Source: CAZPQK01 sp964588695 (lineage in GTDB: Bacteria > Krumholzibacteriota > Krumholzibacteriia > WVZY01 > JAKEHA01). Taken from it: DNA of 64,000 nucleotides. The translations under genes were made by a program, and so were the position numbers. Below, piece after piece: positions 58,864-64,000 of the stretch (positions within the stretch are counted from its first letter, which is position 1; each line of letters begins with the position of its first letter). A model generated the notes under the pieces. The model was not told the origin of the DNA and ran no database searches. It saw only the letters and a program-made list of their open reading frames with translations. The stretch is taken from contig CAZPQK010000003.1 of the NCBI GenBank assembly GCA_964588695.1, positions 248,001 to 312,000 on the forward strand, in the 5' to 3' direction.

Positions 58864-60786
58864 TCAGTCGCGATTCGTGGTGTCTTCGCCGGCCGATTCG
58901 CGGCGGAGCGACCCGGTATCCCACCCGGCGTCGGCCTCTTCGTCGCCGCCCAGAAGCTCGGTGTCGAGAATGTCTTCTAAGTCCTGGATCCGTTGACGCG
59001 CGGCGTTGAGGTAGGCCGAGCGGTCGTGGCGCATTTGTCCGAGCACACGTACCGACGCTTCGTCGTGGCGCCGAAAAGTTCGCAGCGCCCGCACCGCCTG
59101 ATACGACCGGCGACCGAGATGCTTAAGGATGTCGGTGCCCATACGCAACGACGAGTCCACGACTTCGCGGTACACGTGCTCGACGCCCGCGTCGATGAGC
59201 TTGTATGCCTGGATACGTCCGGAGGCTCGGGCAAAGATGGTCAGTTGGGGAAAATGCTTATGCGCGACTTCCACCAACTCCATCACTTTGGCGTCGTCGT
59301 CGAGCGCTATCACCAGCAATCGCGCCTCTTCGGCACCGGCGGCGCGCAGCAAGTCGTGGCGGGTGGCGTCGCCGTAGAACACCTTGATCCCCAGTTTGCG
59401 TAGAACGTCGACGCGATCGCTGTCAAAGTCGAGAACCGTTGTGGGAACGTTGTTCGCGCGCAAGAAACGACCGACCACATTGCCGAATCGACCAAAGCCC
59501 GCGATGATCACCGGGCTGCGGTCGTCAATGGTGTCGGCGGCGCGCGACTCGGATTGCTTGGTACCAAACCGAGGCTGAATGAGTTTTTCGTTAAGTAGCA
59601 TCAACAGCGGAGTCAGCGCCATGGTTAGCGCGACCACCGCTACCAATGGGTTGGTGTACTCGCTGCTAATGACATGATTCTGCGTCGCGAAGCTAAACAG
59701 AACAAATGCAAACTCGCCGCCCTGGGCCAGCGCGAACGAAAACAACAGATTCTGGTCGAGCCCCATGCGAAACACTTTTCCCAGAATGATCAGGATCACG
59801 AGCTTAACGGCGATCAGTAGCCCGACGAGTCCTGCGATTAGACCCGGCGACGAGAGAATCAGGTTGAAATCAACCGACGCGCCCACCGCGATAAAGAAGA
59901 CGCCAAGAAGCAATCCTTTAAAAGGCTCGATGTCGCCTTCGAGTTCGTGGCGGTATTCGCTGTTGGCCAGAACCACGCCAGCTAGAAAGGTACCAAGGGC
60001 CGGGCTCAATCCTACGGTCGTCATGAGCAACGCGATGCCGATGATCAGCGACAAGGCGGCGGCGGTGAACACCTCGCGCATGCGGGTTTGTGCGATTAGC
60101 CGTAGCGCCGGACGAATAAGGTAGCGCCCCGCGACAATGATAATGACCACCGCGCCCAATACCGCGAAGGTTTGTGCCCACCCGGGTAGGGTTTCAATCC
60201 ATGGCGTCCCGGCAGAGTGTCCCGCATCGGCACCGCCGCCACTGCCAGCACCCGTGACCGAATTCGCGATGGACAACAGCGGGAAGATTGCCAGCATTGG
60301 AATTACGGCGATATCCTGAAACAGAAGTACGGCGAAGGAACTCTGCCCCGCGTCGGTTCGCATCAGACCTTTTTCGTCGAGGGTTTGCAGCACGATGGCG
60401 GTGGAAGAGAGCGCCAGCGTGAGACCGATCGCCAGGGCGCTTTGCCACGGCACCGAAAACGCCAACGCGATCGCCATGATCACTATTGCGGTGGCCGCGA
60501 CTTGTCCGCCGCCCAATCCCAGAATGGGTCCGCGCATGCGCCACAACAGAGAAGGTTCCAGCTCAAGTCCGACGAGGAAGAGCATCATTACCACGCCAAA
60601 TTCGGCAAAGTGCATGACATCCTGGCCTTCTTCGCCGATCAGTCCAATGCCGAAGGGGCCGATGATCATCCCCGCTATCAAATAGCCGAGCACCGACCCC
60701 AGGCCGAGTCTCTTGGCCAGCGGAACCGCAATCACGGCGGCGGCAAGGTAGACAAAAGCGGAGTAAAAGAATCCCTGTCCGGCCAA
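58864..60786 (-). CDS. kefB: CPA2-type monovalent cation:proton antiporter with RCK domain (KefB/KefC-like)
   Basis: A 640-residue inner-membrane potassium efflux protein. The N-terminal 390 residues form the antiporter domain with about 12 helices (AVIAVPLAKRLGLGSVLGYL, FGVVMMLFLVGLELEP, LALSSTAIVLQTL, FAVLLFQDIAVIPM, ALAQGGEFAFVLFSFA). The RCK/TrkA-N domain (about 425-540) has IIAGFGRFGNVVGRFL, VLDFDSDRVDVLRKLGI, VFYGDATRHDLLRAAGAEEA. The start is TTG, two nt after the stop of the KefF-like gene, with AAGAGG upstream, so expression is coupled. The pairing with KefF indicates gating by redox or electrophile status. Confidence 0.92.
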   Translation of the reverse strand: MAGQGFFYSAFVYLAAAVIAVPLAKRLGLGSVLGYLIAGMIIGPFGIGLIGEEGQDVMHFAEFGVVMMLFLVGLELEPSLLWRMRGPILGLGGGQVAATAIVIMAIALAFSVPWQSALAIGLTLALSSTAIVLQTLDEKGLMRTDAGQSSFAVLLFQDIAVIPMLAIFPLLSIANSVTGAGSGGGADAGHSAGTPWIETLPGWAQTFAVLGAVVIIIVAGRYLIRPALRLIAQTRMREVFTAAALSLIIGIALLMTTVGLSPALGTFLAGVVLANSEYRHELEGDIEPFKGLLLGVFFIAVGASVDFNLILSSPGLIAGLVGLLIAVKLVILIILGKVFRMGLDQNLLFSFALAQGGEFAFVLFSFATQNHVISSEYTNPLVAVVALTMALTPLLMLLNEKLIQPRFGTKQSESRAADTIDDRSPVIIAGFGRFGNVVGRFLRANNVPTTVLDFDSDRVDVLRKLGIKVFYGDATRHDLLRAAGAEEARLLVIALDDDAKVMELVEVAHKHFPQLTIFARASGRIQAYKLIDAGVEHVYREVVDSSLRMGTDILKHLGRRSYQAVRALRTFRRHDEASVRVLGQMRHDRSAYLNAARQRIQDLEDILDTELLGGDEEADAGWDTGSLRRESAGEDTTNRD

Positions 60787-60788
60787 GG

Positions 60789-61406
60789 TTACGCCTCTTG
60801 CTTGATGATCTTATTGAGGTTTGCGTTAATCCGGGTTTGTTTATGGGCCCGCTTGAAGTCCACCCGGTCGTCGCGCATCGCTGCTAACAAAAACCGATAG
60901 TTGTCGGCGTGTGTGTCCATCTCTTCTTCGCGCATACGATGAGTGCCATGAACTACGTGCGGCGGAAGGTAGTCCATACCGCACAAAAACGCGGTCTGCT
61001 CGATGGGTGCGAGGAGTTGTCTAACCGTAAAGCGCGCTGCCCCGTCTTCCCGATAGGCGTCCTCGCCACCTCCGGTGGTAATCGCCGAAAGCATTACCTT
61101 GCCTTGCAATGCATTTCCGGTACGCCCGTAAGCCCAACCGTGCTGCAAAACCAGGTCCTCCCACTCTTTCACAATCGCCGGGGTGCTGTACCAATAAAAC
61201 GGGTGTTGCAAAACGATAACGTCATGTTCGACGAGCAGCCGCTGTTCGTGATCAACGTCAATGTCAAACTCGGGATAACGCTCGTACAAGTCGTGTGTGG
61301 TAATTCCCGGGAGGTCGGAAATGGCGCGAAACAAGCGCTGGTTGACCCGCGACTTCTCCAGCGCGGGATGAGCAAACAGCACGAGTATCTTTCGAGGGTG
61401 ACTCAC
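60789..61406 (-). CDS. kefF: NAD(P)H oxidoreductase, KefF/KefG-like ancillary protein
   Basis: A 205-residue flavodoxin-fold protein that binds to and stimulates Kef efflux systems. Seen: KILVLFAHPALEKSRVN (FMN phosphate loop), DVIVLQHPFYWYSTPAIVKEW, GKVMLSAITTGGGEDAY, RFTVRQLLAPIEQTA and GTHRM, the family pattern. The start is GTG, ten nt after the purF stop. The order purF-kefF-kefB on one strand indicates a single operon. Assignment to KefF rather than KefG is by similarity only. Confidence 0.88.
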   Translation of the reverse strand: MSHPRKILVLFAHPALEKSRVNQRLFRAISDLPGITTHDLYERYPEFDIDVDHEQRLLVEHDVIVLQHPFYWYSTPAIVKEWEDLVLQHGWAYGRTGNALQGKVMLSAITTGGGEDAYREDGAARFTVRQLLAPIEQTAFLCGMDYLPPHVVHGTHRMREEEMDTHADNYRFLLAAMRDDRVDFKRAHKQTRINANLNKIIKQEA

Positions 61407-61415
61407 GGCGTCGGT

Positions 61416-62840
61416 CTAGTTTTCGCGGGTCTGATACGGCGTCGGGTACTCACCGGTAAAGCAAGCGTGACAAAAGTTGGTCGGCGAATCAAATGACGCT
61501 GCAACGTTGTCGAGTCCTTGCAGCGACAAGTACCCCAGCGAATCGGCGTCAATCGTGCGACAAATTTCGTCGACGCTATGGTTAGCGGCCGCGAGTTCGG
61601 ACTTGCTGGGCGTGTCGATGCCGTAATAGCAGCTGGCCACAATCGGAGGAGACGCCAGCCGAACGTGAATTTCGACATCGTCGGGAGAGAGTCGCGCTTC
61701 TGCAGCAGCCTCGCGAATCATAGCAACGAGAATTCGCAACGTGGTAGAGCGCACCAGAGAATCGTCGACCACCACAAAGCGACGGAACTCCTGTAACAGA
61801 GACTGCATCACCGTGAACTTAAGGCGAACCAGGTCTTCACGGTTGGATTGACCAGCTATTTGAAACGTGCGAGGGATGTAGGGATTTCGGATAAAGAACT
61901 CGCGGATAGGGAGTCCACTTTCGTTGGCGTAACCCTGCGCGGCATAGCGACCGGAGTCGGGGACCGGAACCACCACGGCATCAGTAACTGGGTGTTCTTT
62001 GGCTAACTGCTTTCCACTTTCGGTGCGAAAGTGCCCGACTTGCACGTCGGCGTTAAACACGCGGCTGTCGGGTCGCGCAAAGTAGATGGCTTCAAAAACA
62101 CACTGGCGACGTTCGGCGTGGGTTGGAACTAATTGAATCGTTTCGACATTCCCCCTGGTGTCGACTTTAATAACTTCGCCCGGACGAACTTCTCGCTCGA
62201 TAGTCGCATCGCGTTCGTGGAACGCACACGATTCGGACGCGTATACCACTGCGTCGCGCCAGTGGCCAAAGTACAACGGACGAAACCCGTGAGGGTCGCG
62301 ATAAATGTACAGCTCGTCCATGGTCATTAGTGCGCCGGAATACGCGCCGGGGGTTGACTCCAATAACTGTTTGATTCCGGCCAAAATGTCGCCGTCGTGC
62401 TTGTACGCGCCATGAAGAATTTTCTTTAATGTGACCTCGCCGTCGTTGCCGCTAAGCATTACCGTGCCTTTGGACTCCAGCTTCTCGATTTCATCTGCCA
62501 GCATCGGCAAGTCACCGTTGGTCGCGTTGGAGTAGAAACCGTCGAGCAGTGTCATGTAATGAGGTTGAGCCGAGATGGCGTCGGTCCCGCCAGCGGTAGC
62601 GTAGCGGGTTTGTGCGATAGCGATTAGGGGTTGGTCGCGTTCAAACTCGTCGCGGCGTTCGCGGGTGAACACCTGCGAAACCATCCCCTTGTCTTTGAAA
62701 TGGCGGAAGCGCTTGCCGTTGCTGTATGTGCAACCAAAGTTTTCCTGCCCACGATGCTGCAAGTTAAACCCTTGCAGGCCAAAAAACTTGGGCAGTTCCG
62801 GGTCCCACTTGCTGGTGCAATAGCCCAGTACTCCGCACAT
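61416..62840 (-). CDS. purF: Amidophosphoribosyltransferase
   Basis: A 474-residue enzyme catalysing the first step of purine synthesis, PRPP plus glutamine to phosphoribosylamine. The ATG at 62840 puts Cys2 (MCGVLGYC) at the N-terminus as the glutaminase nucleophile, with GAGGAG upstream; a longer frame upstream is not family-like. Seen: NLQHRGQENFGC, IAIAQTRYATAGG, DPHGFRPLYFG, the phosphoribosyltransferase loop VVVDDSLVRSTT (Ser where Gly is usual), and Cys in CVFEAIYFARPDS, SCYYGIDTPS and NFCHACFTGEYP, matching the Fe-S ligands of the B. subtilis type. A maturation propeptide is absent. First gene of the purF-kefF-kefB operon. Confidence 0.95.
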   Translation of the reverse strand: MCGVLGYCTSKWDPELPKFFGLQGFNLQHRGQENFGCTYSNGKRFRHFKDKGMVSQVFTRERRDEFERDQPLIAIAQTRYATAGGTDAISAQPHYMTLLDGFYSNATNGDLPMLADEIEKLESKGTVMLSGNDGEVTLKKILHGAYKHDGDILAGIKQLLESTPGAYSGALMTMDELYIYRDPHGFRPLYFGHWRDAVVYASESCAFHERDATIEREVRPGEVIKVDTRGNVETIQLVPTHAERRQCVFEAIYFARPDSRVFNADVQVGHFRTESGKQLAKEHPVTDAVVVPVPDSGRYAAQGYANESGLPIREFFIRNPYIPRTFQIAGQSNREDLVRLKFTVMQSLLQEFRRFVVVDDSLVRSTTLRILVAMIREAAAEARLSPDDVEIHVRLASPPIVASCYYGIDTPSKSELAAANHSVDEICRTIDADSLGYLSLQGLDNVAASFDSPTNFCHACFTGEYPTPYQTREN

Positions 62841-63002
62841 GTTGTCTCCTCGCCAGTAGGCAGAAAGGGCCGGGCGAGTACGCCAGAATGCGGCTCGCCG
62901 GAAAAGCCCTAAGCTAACACGATGGCTGTCGGCGCGCAAACCCCGTGAATGGGAACCCCGAGGTAGGCGCCAAGGTCGTCGCCAATGTCATGATAACCGT
63001 GT

Positions 63003-63008
63003 TAGTCT
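63003..63008 (+). promoter_or_regulatory. TANNNT box of a putative leaderless transcript (PhoD-like gene)
   Basis: TAGTCT ends 5 nt before the ATG at 63014. Confidence 0.4.
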
Positions 63009-63013
63009 AGGCC

Positions 63014-64000
63014 ATGTTTCGGCTTTTGTTCATGGTAATGGCTTTGGTCGCAGCACCTGTTGTGGGCAACGCTAGCGAAGTTCGTCTCGAGCGCATTGCG
63101 TTTGGGTCGGGCTGTCGGCAGGATCAACCCCAGCCGGTCTGGCGCGGAGTGGTGGCGTCGACACCGCAGCTATGGATATGGACTGGCAACATTATCTACG
63201 CCGACACCCGCGACGTAAAAGCGATCCGGTCGAAGTATTCGAGGCTTAAACGCGAACCCGGTTACGAGGAGTTGCGTTGGAACACGAGGGTGATCGGGGT
63301 GTGGGACGACCTTGACTACGGGGTCAACGATGGGGGCAGGGAGTTTCCGGCCAAGGTTCAGTCACAATCGGCCTTGATGGACTTTCTCGATGAACCGCGC
63401 CGCTCCCGCCGTCGTTTCCGCGAAGGTATCTATGCCGGCTACGACATCGGACCTCGCGAACAACAAGTTCGGATTATCCTGCTGGACACCAGGTACCATC
63501 GAGATTCCCCGGGCGCCGACGGCGATGTCCTGGGCGATGCGCAATGGGAGTGGTTAGAGCGTCAACTCCGCGAATCTACGGCCCGGATCAATATTATTGT
63601 GTCGAGCATTCAGTTTGCTGCGGTCGAGCATGCTAACGAAAAGTGGGCGAACTTTCCGCAAGCTCGTGCGCGCATGATTCGGTTGTTGGGTTCGTGTCAA
63701 ACGCCGGGCGTGTTTTTTATCAGCGGCAATCGTCAATTGTCCGAGTTTACTACCCTCGTCGACCCGGCGCTGGCTTATTCTACTGTGGATGTTACCGCAA
63801 GCGGCATGAATTGCGCGCATACTGACTCTTCCGACGAACTGAACAGCATTCGTATCGGCGACGGGTTTTATCAAAACAACTTCGGTATGATAGAAATCGA
63901 CTGGGACGCATCGCCGGTAACCATTGAACTGCAAATTCGCGACGAACGCGGTACTGTTCGTCGCAGCCACTTGCTCGCGCTGGATGATTTGCGCGCTGCC
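63014..64000 (+). CDS. PhoD-like alkaline phosphatase family protein, probable pseudoenzyme (3' end outside window)
   Basis: An exported protein open to the window end (329 codons seen). A signal peptide (LLFMVMALVAAPVVGNA) precedes a PhoD/metallophosphatase domain with the expected framework: IAFGSGC, PQPVW, YADTRD, YSRLKREPGYEELRW, VNDGGREFPAKVQSQ, IYAGYDIGPREQQVRIILLD, RYHRDSPGADGDVLGDAQW, NIIVSSIQF and KWANFPQARARM. But every metal-binding motif is altered: the GDN box reads GNI (Asn59, Ile60), WDDHD reads WDDLD (Leu100), and SGDRH reads SGNRQ (Asn239, Gln241). It should not bind two metals as active homologues do, so catalysis is unlikely. The frame is otherwise intact, arguing against a pseudogene and for a binding or structural role. 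Confidence 0.8.
   Translation, partial: MFRLLFMVMALVAAPVVGNASEVRLERIAFGSGCRQDQPQPVWRGVVASTPQLWIWTGNIIYADTRDVKAIRSKYSRLKREPGYEELRWNTRVIGVWDDLDYGVNDGGREFPAKVQSQSALMDFLDEPRRSRRRFREGIYAGYDIGPREQQVRIILLDTRYHRDSPGADGDVLGDAQWEWLERQLRESTARINIIVSSIQFAAVEHANEKWANFPQARARMIRLLGSCQTPGVFFISGNRQLSEFTTLVDPALAYSTVDVTASGMNCAHTDSSDELNSIRIGDGFYQNNFGMIEIDWDASPVTIELQIRDERGTVRRSHLLALDDLRAA

Noticed and set aside
1..64000. tRNA, rRNA, CRISPR arrays, prophage or complete IS elements
   Set aside because: None recognised. S74 domains could suggest phage but no capsid, terminase or portal genes occur.

Overview
This is a draft-quality chromosomal window (one run of 33 Ns at 14466-14498) with about 50 protein genes and no RNA genes or CRISPR that I could recognise. 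It looks like an uncultured bacterium of the FCB superphylum (Krumholzibacteriota, Eisenbacteria or Latescibacterota type). The evidence is indirect: four secreted proteins end in the NYPNPFNP-type T9SS/FlgD-like C-terminal domain, there are three large Ser/Thr kinases with TPR regions and two partner ECF sigma factors, and secreted beta-propellers, peptidases and lipoproteins are abundant. I cannot fix the phylum from sequence alone.

Layout. 1-8 kb (all minus strand) is an accessory region. It has a decayed integron-type integrase at the edge, a uracil-DNA-glycosylase-like gene, a lipoprotein hydrolase, a gamma-carbonic anhydrase fold protein, and a SnoaL/YdeI/DinB/SLOG-transmembrane/DUF4406 gene string. 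8-17 kb holds a T9SS FG-GAP protein, an M3 peptidase, a methyltransferase, a DUF1565 beta-helix lipoprotein broken by the assembly gap, a Rieske oxygenase and a small RRM protein. 17-33 kb is the most striking part: two three-gene cassettes, each [S74/tail-fibre protein - Fn3/T9SS protein - S74/tail-fibre protein]. One is divergent from a kinase-STAND-TPR protein, the other from an ECF sigma/kinase operon. 33-37.5 kb carries SAM-cycle genes (ArsR-methyltransferase fusion and ahcY behind a palindromic operator), an AEC transporter and pilT. 37.5-45 kb has two CHRD proteins flanking a CPBP protease, a methyltransferase, a Ycf48-like lipoprotein and a large T9SS protein. 44-47 kb is a second kinase/ECF pair in reversed order. 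47.4-48.5 kb has an unannotated 43-residue GDGPK-repeat peptide converging on an ATP-grasp protein. 48.5-64 kb has a DUF4412-like protein, nitronate monooxygenase, sulfotransferase, M64 and S9 peptidases, a DNRLRE protein, two cell-envelope proteins, a purF-kefF-kefB operon, and a partial PhoD-like protein whose metal ligands are substituted.

How it fits together (inference). Much of the window is devoted to exported surface proteins and their signalling. The S74 cassettes look like trimeric, self-cleaving fibres with a T9SS-exported partner, possibly controlled by the adjacent kinases and sigma factor. Four other exported proteins share a short C-terminal WGx[IV]K-type motif instead of a T9SS domain, a candidate separate sorting tag. 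Seven genes have a TANNNT box 5-7 nt upstream of the start and no Shine-Dalgarno, suggesting leaderless mRNAs.
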